The notes under the pieces are model-generated. The model had not been told where the DNA came from. It saw nothing but the letters and a program-made list of their open reading frames with translations, and did not search any database. Made by a program: the position numbers and the translations under genes. Positions 19,549 through 31,734 of a DNA stretch of 64,000 nucleotides are shown here, piece after piece. Positions within the stretch are counted from its first letter, which is position 1, and each line of letters starts with the position of its first letter. The stretch spans positions 372,001-436,000 of the forward strand of contig CP091725.1 of assembly GCA_022009815.1 (NCBI GenBank). The letters run 5' to 3'. Source of the stretch: Bacteroidales bacterium (GTDB lineage Bacteria; Bacteroidota; Bacteroidia; Bacteroidales; Muribaculaceae).

Positions 19549-20130
19549 TTACCATATAACAACACCCGACGCTTTGGTCTGCTGATGCTTTGTGTAGTAT
19601 TCAACGGACTGCTCTCCCGACATTGTCGTTGTCGACAACGAAACCAGCGCTGTTGCGACAAGCGCTCCACTTGTTTCAATAAATGATGCCGCCACCTTAG
19701 GCGACGTGACTTTCACCTTTTTAACAGGGTCGATAAGCGATGTCTTTGCATCGTCGATGTAGAGATTCAGTTCTGCCTCAAACTTCATTTCTCTCTTTAT
19801 GTCCATTACTGGATAGTAATAGACAAACAGGTCGTTGGGGTCGGTCAGCGACAATGCAATCGAAGCCTTCACAACCGCATAGTCAAACGAATAGACCGTA
19901 TTGTTGCGATTGTCCATATCTTCGGTCAGGACAATTGTCTCAGTCGTGTTTTTGACAGGATTCAGCACCTTCAACGTCGGATTGCCATAGTTGAAGGTGT
20001 TTTTTGCCATAATCACACGATATAGCATCATATAATTGTTTGACTTTGGCGTCGGTTCTTCATTGTCTCCGCAACTTGCCAGCGATGCAACCATCACAAC
20101 CGACAACAGCATTAATACTATTCTCTTCAT
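19549..20130 (-). CDS. Hypothetical lipoprotein
   Basis: 193 residues with a clear lipoprotein signal peptide (lipobox LASCG, Cys at about 20) and acidic residues after the Cys (GDNEEPTP), a feature linked to surface export of Bacteroidota lipoproteins. The rest is predicted to be beta-rich ('MMLYRVIMAKNTFNYGNP', 'ELNLYIDDAKTSL') with no family I recognise. It stands alone, divergent from the DUF3108 gene. Confidence 0.6.
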   Translation of the reverse strand: MKRIVLMLLSVVMVASLASCGDNEEPTPKSNNYMMLYRVIMAKNTFNYGNPTLKVLNPVKNTTETIVLTEDMDNRNNTVYSFDYAVVKASIALSLTDPNDLFVYYYPVMDIKREMKFEAELNLYIDDAKTSLIDPVKKVKVTSPKVAASFIETSGALVATALVSLSTTTMSGEQSVEYYTKHQQTKASGVVIW

Positions 20131-20308
20131 CTTTGCTTGTTTTTAGGTTCTATAATTTTTTTCACAAATATATAATATATAAACAAAATTTCCACCCTCA
20201 TTTATCATTTTTTTATCCACAAAAAGACAAAAAGTTCTGCCCCACAAACAGACATTCGGGTTAAACTTATTTTCTGTTGAATTGTCATATATAGAAATTA
20301 CTGTTACG

Positions 20309-21064
20309 ATGAAACGACTGCTCTCAATAAGGATGCTGGCTCTGATGCTGGCTCTGTCGGCTGCTGTTGCGGCCCACTCATACACCTTGACAAACGAGAC
20401 GCTGCACTACGACATTGTGTATCACTGGGGGCTAATATGGAAACATGCCGGCTCTGCGACCCTGTCGATAAAAAAATCCGGACATAACTACGATGCATCG
20501 CTATCAGCCCGCACTATTTCGTGGGCCGACAAGGTGTTTCGCGTGCGCGACACTCTGAGCTGCACCATACAACCTTCGGGAATGCGCCCAATCGTATACC
20601 GGAAGGCGTCGCATGAGGGCAAACACTCGGGAATCGACATTGTACGCTATTCATACAACGGCAATACAAGCCTCGCCGAATGCACCCGCATACGCCCGGG
20701 AAAAGCAAACAACGTGGTGCGGCTGCAGGCAAACGGCCAGGCTTACGACATGCTGAGCATTTTCTTCTATATCCGTGCGCTCGACTATAAAGCGATGGTA
20801 AAAAACCACATTTACACAACGACTGTGTTCTCTGGAAAAAAGAAGGAAACTCTGCGCATACGGCTTGTCGGCACGGAAACCATCGAACTGCGCGACAAGT
20901 CGAAACACGTGGCTTACCACGTATCGTTTTCTTTCACAACCGACGGCAAGAAGAAATCGTCAGACGATATGCACACCTGGATTTCGACCGACTCTTCGCA
21001 TAAACCGCTGATGATGAAGGGCAAACTACCGATTGGCGAGGTTAGATGTTATCTCAGTAAATAG
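20309..21064 (+). CDS. DUF3108 domain-containing periplasmic protein
   Basis: About 251 residues with a signal peptide (ending near AVAAHS) and the DUF3108 pattern 'LHYDIVYHWGLIWKHAGSAT' ... 'ISWADKVFRVRDTLSC' ... 'IVYRKASHEGKHS', ending with 'KPLMMKGKLPIGEVRCYL'. The family is exported and beta-rich; role unknown. The ATG at 20309 was chosen over the upstream in-frame ATG at 20282 because it opens directly into the basic n-region of the signal peptide. Confidence 0.8.
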   Translation: MKRLLSIRMLALMLALSAAVAAHSYTLTNETLHYDIVYHWGLIWKHAGSATLSIKKSGHNYDASLSARTISWADKVFRVRDTLSCTIQPSGMRPIVYRKASHEGKHSGIDIVRYSYNGNTSLAECTRIRPGKANNVVRLQANGQAYDMLSIFFYIRALDYKAMVKNHIYTTTVFSGKKKETLRIRLVGTETIELRDKSKHVAYHVSFSFTTDGKKKSSDDMHTWISTDSSHKPLMMKGKLPIGEVRCYLSK

Positions 21065-21075
21065 AAAGGTGTTGG

Positions 21076-21101
21076 AAAAATATGTTTTAAAACATATTTT
21101 T
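21076..21101 (+). terminator. Palindromic terminator after the DUF3108 gene
   Basis: AAAATATGTT followed by TTAAAACATATTTTT is a near-perfect palindrome ending in T-rich sequence, 12 bases after the stop codon. Confidence 0.55.
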
Positions 21102-21112
21102 AACACTTTTTC

Positions 21113-21144
21113 TTTGGTCAGAACAAAATATGGCATTACCTTTG
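21113..21144 (+). promoter_or_regulatory. Promoter of the 35-codon small ORF
   Basis: TTTGG at 21113-21117 and TACCTTTG at 21137-21144 with about 19-20 bases between them: an excellent Bacteroidota promoter, about 80 bases before the small ORF. Confidence 0.75.
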
Positions 21145-21226
21145 CATCAGAAAAAAGAAAGATTGTTTTAGGTTAAGAGGCGCGCGAGAGAGCGGCCAGA
21201 ATTATTAAAAGAAAGGAGACTTTATT

Positions 21227-21334
21227 ATGAACCACACAAATTATTCAGTGAGAGTGGCTCCTTCCCATAGTTTCCATCCAAATGCGTCACTGCTTATGCA
21301 ACGCAAAGGATACGTAGCGGGAATAAACCATTAA
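21227..21334 (+). CDS. Small protein, 35 aa, unknown
   Basis: Reads 'MNHTNYSVRVAPSHSFHPNA' then 'SLLMQRKGYVAGINH' and stops. No signal peptide or membrane helix. Support for expression: strong upstream promoter at 21113-21144, an AAAGGAG purine-rich box 8-14 bases before the ATG, and a hairpin GGCAA-AA-TTGCC with a T-rich tail at 21345-21362 just after the stop. So it is a self-contained transcription unit of about 220 nt. It could be a true small protein, or the ORF within a regulatory RNA. I recognise no family. Confidence 0.55.
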   Translation: MNHTNYSVRVAPSHSFHPNASLLMQRKGYVAGINH

Positions 21335-21344
21335 TCTCTCAAAA

Positions 21345-21370
21345 GATGGGCAAAATTGCCTTTTCTTATT
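21345..21370 (+). terminator. Terminator after the 35-aa small ORF
   Basis: GGCAAAATTGCC hairpin followed by TTTTCTTATTTTTG. The following 180 bases to the next gene hold only a weak second hairpin (CCGACTTGC / GGCAGCCGG at about 21406-21429) with a T6 run. Confidence 0.55.
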
Positions 21371-21548
21371 TTTGATTTCTCATAGTTATTAAATAGTTAG
21401 GTACCGACTTGCTTTTTAGGCAGCCGGTTTTTTATTGCCAAAATTTCCGTTTTACCCGTCTCAAGCCACCCGAACAATAAAGAAAATGGTGCAAGTTCTT
21501 TTCTTTACTCCCGGCTTGCACTAACTTTGCAAAAAAATCAAGACAAGT

Positions 21549-22166
21549 ATGCGCACATCATCAAAATTTCTGATTTCAATAGTCATAATCCTCATAGCAT
21601 CGGCATGCTCTTCTGAAAAGAAACAACAAAAAGCAATCGTGAAGCAACCATCGCTCGAAAAAGCGATAATCGGGTCATGGACAACCGAAGGCAGCGCAGA
21701 GCAAATCGACGATTATATGATGGCCGGCTACGGACAACAAATCATCTTCAACAACGACAAAACATTTGAGATGGGTGTGATGATGAGCATATCCGGAACA
21801 ATGCCCTACGAAACCGCAGCATTGCCCGTCTCGGCAACTTTCGGAGCCGAAATAAGCGGAAAATACGCCATCGCCGGAAACACAGTCACCCTTACATACT
21901 CTGCCGACTCAATCACCGGCCACATGGATCCGGACGACATAGCCATCGACTTCAGCCAATACCCCGACATCACCGACATCGACGCGGTAAGACAAGCTCT
22001 TGTCACCCATCTTGAGTCTACGGGACTCAGCAAGGAAACTCTTGAGGCAAGCCTGCGCGACGCCATCCACAGCAACAGGAAAGACTCATTCACAAACGTA
22101 AGCGTGAGCAACGACCGCCTCTCAATGACGCTCGACGGCTCACAAACCATCTATTTCCGCGACTGA
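21549..22166 (+). CDS. Hypothetical lipoprotein (lipocalin-like?)
   Basis: 205 residues with a lipobox (IASACSS, Cys at about 20). The 'AIIGSWTTEG' and 'GKYAIAGNTVTLTYSADSI' segments resemble lipocalin-like/DUF-type lipoproteins of Bacteroidota, which begin with a G-x-W motif and alternate beta strands. Function unknown. TAACTTTG at 21522-21529 is a likely -7 element. Confidence 0.6.
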   Translation: MRTSSKFLISIVIILIASACSSEKKQQKAIVKQPSLEKAIIGSWTTEGSAEQIDDYMMAGYGQQIIFNNDKTFEMGVMMSISGTMPYETAALPVSATFGAEISGKYAIAGNTVTLTYSADSITGHMDPDDIAIDFSQYPDITDIDAVRQALVTHLESTGLSKETLEASLRDAIHSNRKDSFTNVSVSNDRLSMTLDGSQTIYFRD

Positions 22167-22252
22167 AACGCCTATTGCCACAGAAAGACGGAGCACGACC
22201 GTCCGGTTGCCTTCAGGCACAACCAGAAAAGCAAAACGTAATGCAACAAAAA

Positions 22253-22286
22253 AACTCCGGAACCGTGAGGTTTCCGGAGTTTTCTT
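22253..22286. terminator. Bidirectional terminator between lipoprotein gene and tsf
   Basis: Stem AACTCCGGAA / TTCCGGAGTT with A-rich left and T-rich right flanks, so it can end transcription from both sides of the convergent genes. Confidence 0.85.
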
Positions 22287-22306
22287 ATTGTTGATGTCCT
22301 ACTGGA

Positions 22307-23128
22307 TTAGTCCACGTTCAAATTTACGCGCTTGAATGCTGTAACAGTCAGGTCAGCGTCAACACCCTTGAGATATTTCTCAATAGTGAGAGCCGGATCC
22401 ATGATGAATTCCTGCTCGAGCAAGCAAGACTCTTTGTAGAACTTGTTAAGACGACCTTCTGCAATCTTGTCAAGCATTGCCTCTGGCTTGCCTTCCTCAC
22501 GAGCCTTATCGCGTGCAATCTCAAATTCCTTCTCTACGATTTCCTTAGGCACATCGTTGCGGCTTACAGAAACCGGGTTCATAGAAGCAATCTGCATTGC
22601 CACGTTGCGGCCAACCTGACGCTCTACAGGCTTAGTGAATGTAGCGATGGTAGAGAGCTTGTTGCCAAGGTGGTCGTAGCATGTTGTGCCAGCACCATCA
22701 AGACACTCATAAGCGCCCAATTCCATCTTTTCGCCAGTCTTACCAATCTCCTCTACGATAAGGTCGGCAACCTTGCGGCCGTTAACCTCAAGCTCCTTAA
22801 CCTCGTCGAGCGATTTAGCCTTCGCAGCGACTGCAGCGTCGAGAATAGCCTTTGTCAAGGCTACGAAACCTTCGTTCTTTGCAACGAAGTCGGTCTCGCA
22901 CTTCAAAGCTACAATAGCGCAGAAATCTGCAGTTGCTGCAGAAAGAACGCAACCCTCAGAAGCCTCGCGGTCTTCACGCTTTGCTGCCACAGCCTGACCT
23001 TTCTTACGAATGATCTCTACAGCGGCATCCATATCGCAGTTGGTTTCTTCCAACGCTTTCTTGCAATCCATCATACCAGCACCCGTAAGTTTACGGAGTT
23101 TGCTGATGTCTGACATAGTAACTGCCAT
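22307..23128 (-). CDS. tsf: Elongation factor Ts
   Basis: About 273 residues. The N-terminal UBA-like domain reads 'ISKLRKLTGAGMMDCKKALE', the core carries the TDFVAKN motif (in 'ALKCETDFVAKNEGFV') that contacts EF-Tu, and the dimerisation part follows. EF-Ts exchanges GDP for GTP on EF-Tu. The start 'MAVTMSDI' at 23128 is preferred to an upstream in-frame ATG at 23164. Follows rpsB by 54 bases in the rplM-rpsI-rpsB-tsf operon. Confidence 0.93.
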   Translation of the reverse strand: MAVTMSDISKLRKLTGAGMMDCKKALEETNCDMDAAVEIIRKKGQAVAAKREDREASEGCVLSAATADFCAIVALKCETDFVAKNEGFVALTKAILDAAVAAKAKSLDEVKELEVNGRKVADLIVEEIGKTGEKMELGAYECLDGAGTTCYDHLGNKLSTIATFTKPVERQVGRNVAMQIASMNPVSVSRNDVPKEIVEKEFEIARDKAREEGKPEAMLDKIAEGRLNKFYKESCLLEQEFIMDPALTIEKYLKGVDADLTVTAFKRVNLNVD

Positions 23129-23182
23129 ATCTAATATAAATTTTTTCGAGTTATTAAATTTCAATTATTAAGGTGAAGAAGA

Positions 23183-24012
23183 TTATTCTGCTGCCTCTTC
23201 TGCTTCTTTGGCTGGAGCGGCAACTTCAACCTTCTCTACCGGAGCGGCTTTACGCACGCGACGACGCTCACGCTTTGGAGCTGCATCTTTCTCTTCGCCC
23301 TCTGCCGGTGCGTCAACCTTCTCTGCCTTACGCTCTTCGAGACCCTCTGCCATAGCAGCGCATACTGTGTCGAGAACGAGCTCGATTGACTTAGATGCAT
23401 CGTCGTTTGCAGGGATTACGAAATCAACGTCGTTAGGATTTGAGTTGGTGTCAACCATTGCAAATACAGGAATACCAAGACGGTTAGCCTCTGCTACTGC
23501 GATGTGCTCTTTCAACACGTCTACAACAAACAATGCTGAAGGAAGACGGTTCAAGTCAGCGATGCTGCCGAGTGTCTTCTCCAATTTCGCACGCTGGCGA
23601 GTAATCTGAAGGCGCTCACGCTTAGACAAGTTGTCGAATGTGCCGTCCTTTGTCATCTTGTCGATGTTGGTCATCTTCTTGACTGCCTTGCGGATAGTCG
23701 GGAAGTTGGTCAACATACCACCTGGCCAACGCTCGATAACATAAGGCATGTTAACTGCTGATGCCTTGTCGGCTACAACCTGTTTGCCTGCTTCTTTGTT
23801 GCCACAAAGAGTACCTTCTTTCCTGATTTAGCGATATTTTTGAGAGCGGCAGCGGCCTCGTCGAGCTTCGCTGCTGTCTTGTATAAGTCAATGATGTGGA
23901 TACCATTGCGCTCCATAAAGATATAAGGAGCCATAGCAGGATTCCATTTACGTTTCAAGTGGCCAAAATGGCAACCTGCCTCTAATAATTGTTCAAAACT
24001 TGGTGTTGACAT
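23183..24012 (-). CDS. rpsB: 30S ribosomal protein S2 (one frameshift)
   Basis: N-terminal piece 'SFEQLLEAGCHFGHLKRKWN' and 'IHIIDLYKTAAKLDEA' match S2; the frame ends early at 'TKKQANRL'. One missing A at the T3 run 23783-23785 restores 'KKQAKQVVADKASAVNMPYV' and the rest ('ERWPGGMLTNFPTIRKAV'). An extended acidic/basic C-terminal tail (RRRVRKAAPVEKVEV) is typical for Bacteroidota S2. Essential gene, so a sequence error is likely. Confidence 0.92.
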
Positions 24013-24136
24013 TTTCTTTTTCTTTTTTGTTTACTTTCTACTTAATCAACCCCCGGGTAGCGCTCCGAGCTATGCGGCACAAGTCCCGACGGTTTGGATA
24101 CTAAACTCTGTATTTTGTTCCAGATCAATATAAATA

Positions 24137-24523
24137 TTAACGCTTGCTGAACTGGAATCTCTTGCGGGCCTTTGGCTGACCTGGTTTCTTACGCTCTACG
24201 GCACGTGGGTCGCGGGTTACGAAACCTGCCTGACGCAATGCGCTCTTGTCTTCTGCGTTGATTTTCACCAATGCGCGGGCAATTGCAAGACGAAGGGCTT
24301 CTGCCTGTCCCTTGTAACCACCGCCTACCAAGTTAACCTTCAAATCATATTTCTCTGCTACATCAAGCAATGCCAACGGCTGCTTAACGATAAATTGAAG
24401 AATAGGATTTGGGAAATACTCTGCCAATGTGCGATTGTTGACTGTAATCACACCTGTTCCCTCTTTCACGAATACACGTGCGATAGCGGCCTTACGACGG
24501 CCTACTGCATTAATCTGTTCCAT
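24137..24523 (-). CDS. rpsI: 30S ribosomal protein S9
   Basis: 128 residues, full length. 'INAVGRRKAAIARVFVKEGT' at the N-terminus and the basic C-terminal tail 'KKPGQPKARKRFQFSKR' that reaches the P-site tRNA on the 30S head are diagnostic. 12 bases downstream of rplM, as usual. Confidence 0.96.
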   Translation of the reverse strand: MEQINAVGRRKAAIARVFVKEGTGVITVNNRTLAEYFPNPILQFIVKQPLALLDVAEKYDLKVNLVGGGYKGQAEALRLAIARALVKINAEDKSALRQAGFVTRDPRAVERKKPGQPKARKRFQFSKR

Positions 24524-24535
24524 ATTACCTCAATA

Positions 24536-25015
24536 TTATTTAAGCTTGTTGATGTCAATAACTTTTGGATTCTGTGCTGCATGTGGATGCTCAGATCCGT
24601 TGTACACATGCATGTTCTCGATCAAGCGACGTCCAAGACGGTTCTTTGGAAGCATACCCTTCATAACCTTGATGAACAATGGGTTCATTCCCGGCTTGAT
24701 GTGTTTGTTCTCTGCCTTCAACTTCATGATGGCTGGAGTGCACTCACGCTGACCACCTGGATAACCTGTGTAAGAAAGATATACGCGGTCTGTCCACTTC
24801 TTTCCTGTCAAGGCAACCTTGTCTGCGTTGATAATAATAACATTGTCACCACAATCTGCATGAGGTGTGTAGTTTGGTTTGTATTTGCCGCGAAGAATTT
24901 TTGCAACCTTCGCGCAAAGACGACCCAATACCTGGTCTGTTGCGTCAATCACAACCCATTCTTTCTGTGCTGTTTCAGCATTGGCTGAGACTGTTTTGTA
25001 ACTTAAAGTATCCAC
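24536..25015 (-). CDS. rplM: 50S ribosomal protein L13
   Basis: About 159 residues from a GTG start, giving 'VDTLSYKTVSANAETAQKEW' as in other Bacteroidales L13 proteins, then 'VIDATDQVLGRLCAKVAKIL', 'YTGYPGGQR' and 'KGMLPKNRLGRRLIENMHVY'. A longer in-frame ATG at 25081 would add 22 residues not found in homologues. First gene of the rplM-rpsI-rpsB-tsf operon. Confidence 0.93.
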   Translation of the reverse strand: MDTLSYKTVSANAETAQKEWVVIDATDQVLGRLCAKVAKILRGKYKPNYTPHADCGDNVIIINADKVALTGKKWTDRVYLSYTGYPGGQRECTPAIMKLKAENKHIKPGMNPLFIKVMKGMLPKNRLGRRLIENMHVYNGSEHPHAAQNPKVIDINKLK

Positions 25016-25126
25016 TTTTAAAATTCTAATTTTTAAATAATTACACAAGTTATGCCTCCTGCTCCGCTCGGCCAAAAGCATTCGCAGTGAGACAATAAAA
25101 CGCTAATTTTGGATATAATCGGTCTG

Positions 25127-25157
25127 CAAAGGTACTCGTTTTATTCCGAATATCAAA
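25127..25157 (-). promoter_or_regulatory. Promoter of the rplM-rpsI-rpsB-tsf operon
   Basis: Minus strand TTTG (25154-25157), exactly 19 bases, TACCTTTG (25127-25134): a textbook Bacteroidota promoter about 110 bases before rplM. The long leader could carry autoregulation. Confidence 0.85.
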
Positions 25158-25296
25158 CAGTTCACTGTTTTTTTATGCCAAATCTGGAAAAATTTCCAAC
25201 TTCTGCCTCTCACGCTATACGCACATCGACGCCTAATCAGCATACTCAGAGGGAAAACCGACGAAGTGCGGTTGTAGAAAGAGGTTGCGCAGAGGG

Positions 25297-25678
25297 AAAA
25301 CCGCCGAAGAGCGGTTTAATACGTTAGCACGGGGTTGGCTCACCTACCCCGTGACACCGGCGGCACACGCAACTACCGCCGAAGAGCGGTTATAGAAATA
25401 CCATAGCCACATCGGCATCGTCGCGGAGCGACGGCACTTTTCCGTAACCCGGTACGCGGAGCGAAGTGGATGCGTGCCAGGATTCTGCGCATCCTTCCCA
25501 TCTCGCGTGCCGGAGGTACGCCACTACCTATGGCGGGACGGCTGACTCAACTTGCTAAAATTATTTTCCGTGATTTATACAACCGCTCTTCGGCGGTAGA
25601 TTAATTCTTTCGCAACTGACCCCAGGTAGGCAAGCCAACCTGGGGCTATGATTATACAACCGTCCTTCGGCGGTTGCC
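25297..25678. repeat. Long intergenic repeat, copy A
   Basis: About 380 bases, repeated at 25797-26177 with high identity. Made of many small hairpins: CCGCCGAAGAGCGG, CACGGGGT..ACCCCGTG, CGTCGCGGAGCGACG, CCCCAGGT..ACCTGGGG and CCGTCCTTCGGCGG. No open reading frame of note. The 28-bp core 25451-25478 is inverted relative to copy B. Confidence 0.85.
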
Positions 25679-25717
25679 TTCGTCATCGAATTGCCATCCC
25701 CGTTAATAAAACCGCCA

Positions 25718-25798
25718 TCCATTGGCATGTGCCAACGTGCAGTGCATCACAAAAAACCATTCTCCATTAGTATGCGCCAACGTGCGGTGCATCGCAAA
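25718..25798. repeat. Two short direct repeats between the long copies
   Basis: CCATTGGCATGTGCCAACG..GTGCATCAC and CCATTAGTATGCGCCAACG..GTGCATCGC form two tandem imperfect copies of about 44 bases that lead into copy B. Confidence 0.65.
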
Positions 25799-26177
25799 AA
25801 CCGCCGAAGTGCGGTTTCATACGTTAGCACGGGGTTGGCTCGCCTACCCCGTGACACCGGTGGCGCACGCAACTACCGCCGAAGTGCGGTTGTAGAAATA
25901 CCATCGCCACATACATCGTCGCGGAGCGACGGCTTTTTTCCGTAACCCGGCACGCATCCGCTTCGCTCCGCGTACCGGGATTCTGCGCATCCTTCAAATC
26001 TCGCGTGCCGGAGGTACGCCACTACTTGTGGCGGGACGGCTGACTCAACTTGCTAAAATTATTTCCCGTGATTTATACAACCGCTCTTCGGCGGTAGATT
26101 AATTTTTTCGCAACTGACCCCAGGTAGGCTAGCCAACCTGGGGCTATGATTATACAACCGTCCTTCGGCGGTTGCCT
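25797..26177. repeat. Long intergenic repeat, copy B
   Basis: Second copy of the 380-bp repeat, same orientation as copy A. Core 25949-25976 (starting GGCACGCATCC) is the reverse complement of the matching core of copy A (starting GGTACGCGGAGC), with one mismatch. Ends about 25 bases before the rRNA operon terminator. Confidence 0.85.
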
Positions 26178-26200
26178 GCACCGTGACACCGGCGATGACG

Positions 26201-26244
26201 ATAAAAAGAAAGCGCCCCTCGGATTGCTCCAAGGGGCGCTTCGT
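26201..26244 (-). terminator. Terminator of the rRNA operon
   Basis: Minus strand: AAGCGCCCCTTGG / CCGAGGGGCGCTT hairpin followed by TCTTTTTAT, immediately after the 5S gene. Confidence 0.85.
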
Positions 26245-26246
26245 AA

Positions 26247-26353
26247 GGGGGCGGCTACCTACTCTCCCGGGTTACCAGTACCATCGGCGTGGCGGGGCTT
26301 AACTTCCCTGTTCGGAATGGGGAGGGGTGGAACCCCCGCGCTATGACCGCCTT
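26247..26353 (-). rRNA. rrf: 5S ribosomal RNA
   Basis: About 107 nt. On the minus strand it contains the conserved 'CCATTCCGAACAGGGAAGTT' and 'GATGGTACTGG' segments of 5S rRNA and ends in the complementary GGCGG/CCGCC stem. Last gene of the operon. Ends are estimated to a few bases. Confidence 0.92.
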
Positions 26354-26510
26354 ACTTTTTCTTTTATACGTCTCAGGGACTCTTGCGCCGCCTCCGCGGC
26401 GTCCCCCGGACGTTGTGCTTAAAAAATCATTGATCGGAAGCAAACTCACTGTCGAGTCTGTATTTTTTTTGTCCCCGCCCGACTCCCCTTGCGGGAAGCC
26501 GGCGGCTCTG

Positions 26511-29400
<2,890 letters not shown>

Positions 29401-29492
29401 TTTTATCTTTTCGCTCTTCGAGTTTTCACTCTTATGAGTTGTTTGCTCGTTCTGTTTCGTTTGCTTCCAATACGTCAATGATCTTTGTTTCG

Positions 29493-29566
29493 TAGTCCCA
29501 GGCAGATTTGAACTGCCGACCTCTACATTATCAGTGTAGCGCTCTAACCAACTGAGCTATAGGACT
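29493..29566 (-). tRNA. tRNA-Ile (anticodon GAT)
   Basis: 74 nt without encoded CCA. Acceptor stem AGTCCTA / TGGGACT with one G-U pair, D loop AGTTGGTTAGA, anticodon loop CTGATAA giving GAT, T loop TTCAAAT. It is the only tRNA between 16S and 23S; the tRNA-Ala that often follows it in Bacteroidales is absent. Confidence 0.95.
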
Positions 29567-29713
29567 GCTTTCAATTCCTCTGCCGGGAATCGTATGTCTT
29601 GCGATAAATCGACTTCTATTTAGATGAATTCCGAGGGCCGAAACCCCTCGTCCTTGTCGCAGACGCCCTTGCGGGACATCCTCCGCTGCCGTCTTTCAAG
29701 GCCGTCAGCTCCA

Positions 29714-31241
<1,528 letters not shown>

Positions 31242-31422
31242 TTTATCTTGTTTTTTTTATTTTTCCCTGTCATTCCGACAGCCAGACCAACAACCTCGGA
31301 TCGTCCCGGCATCTGCGCTCTTTCTTCTCTTGACGGAGGGCTTCCGCCCTCTTCCTTCGTCTTGTCTCTTTATCGCATCATTTCAATGTTCTCTGCGCCG
31401 TTTCCTTTTCGGAAAGCGGTTA

Positions 31423-31454
31423 CAAAGGTACTGCCTTTATTTTTAACCGCCAAA
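31423..31454 (-). promoter_or_regulatory. rRNA promoter P2 (proximal)
   Basis: Minus strand TTTGG near 31450-31454, about 19 bases, TACCTTTG at 31423-31430. Confidence 0.8.
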
Positions 31455-31572
31455 TTTTTCGCGAACTTTTTTTCAAGTTTCTTTTTCAAGAACCCTGCGT
31501 CCGCGCCGGTCCGACGCCCTCCGGCATCACGCCAAAGCTTTACGACCACCGGTCTGTTTCGCTTTTGCGGTT

Positions 31573-31605
31573 GCAAAGGTACTGCCTTTTGCCTTTCCCA
31601 CCAAA
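31573..31605 (-). promoter_or_regulatory. rRNA promoter P1 (distal)
   Basis: Minus strand TTTGG at about 31600-31604, then TACCTTTG at 31573-31580. Same GGCAG block before the -7 element as in P2, showing tandem duplicated promoters as is usual for rRNA operons. Confidence 0.8.
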
Positions 31606-31681
31606 CTTTTCAGCATCTTTTTTTGCCCATTTTTTCAACTTTTTCACAATCACCAATTTATCAACGAGTTATAAGAACAAA

Positions 31682-31728
31682 AAAATCGCCGGTCATTCAT
31701 CAAGAATGCCAGCGATTCCTTTTATTTC
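31682..31728 (-). terminator. Terminator of the LptFG-ribBA unit
   Basis: Stem AATCGCTGGCATTC / GAATGACCGGCGATT (one bulge) followed on the minus strand by T7, just after the ribBA stop. Confidence 0.85.
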
Positions 31729-31734
31729 CAGAAT

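Larger units (their letters stand above)
31242..31680 (-). other. rRNA operon leader and promoter region
   Basis: About 440 bases without genes. It contains two strong promoters for the rRNA operon (31423-31454 and 31573-31605), which share the block GGCAGTACCTTTG, and a pyrimidine-rich leader. Short ORFs here are not credible. Confidence 0.75.

Noticed and set aside
25083..26200. Hidden protein-coding mobile element in the repeat block
   Set aside because: No frame shows transposase or other protein features; the block is hairpins and direct repeats only.
29401..29713. tRNA-Ala in the 16S-23S spacer
   Set aside because: No second cloverleaf or TGC anticodon arm could be found on either strand.
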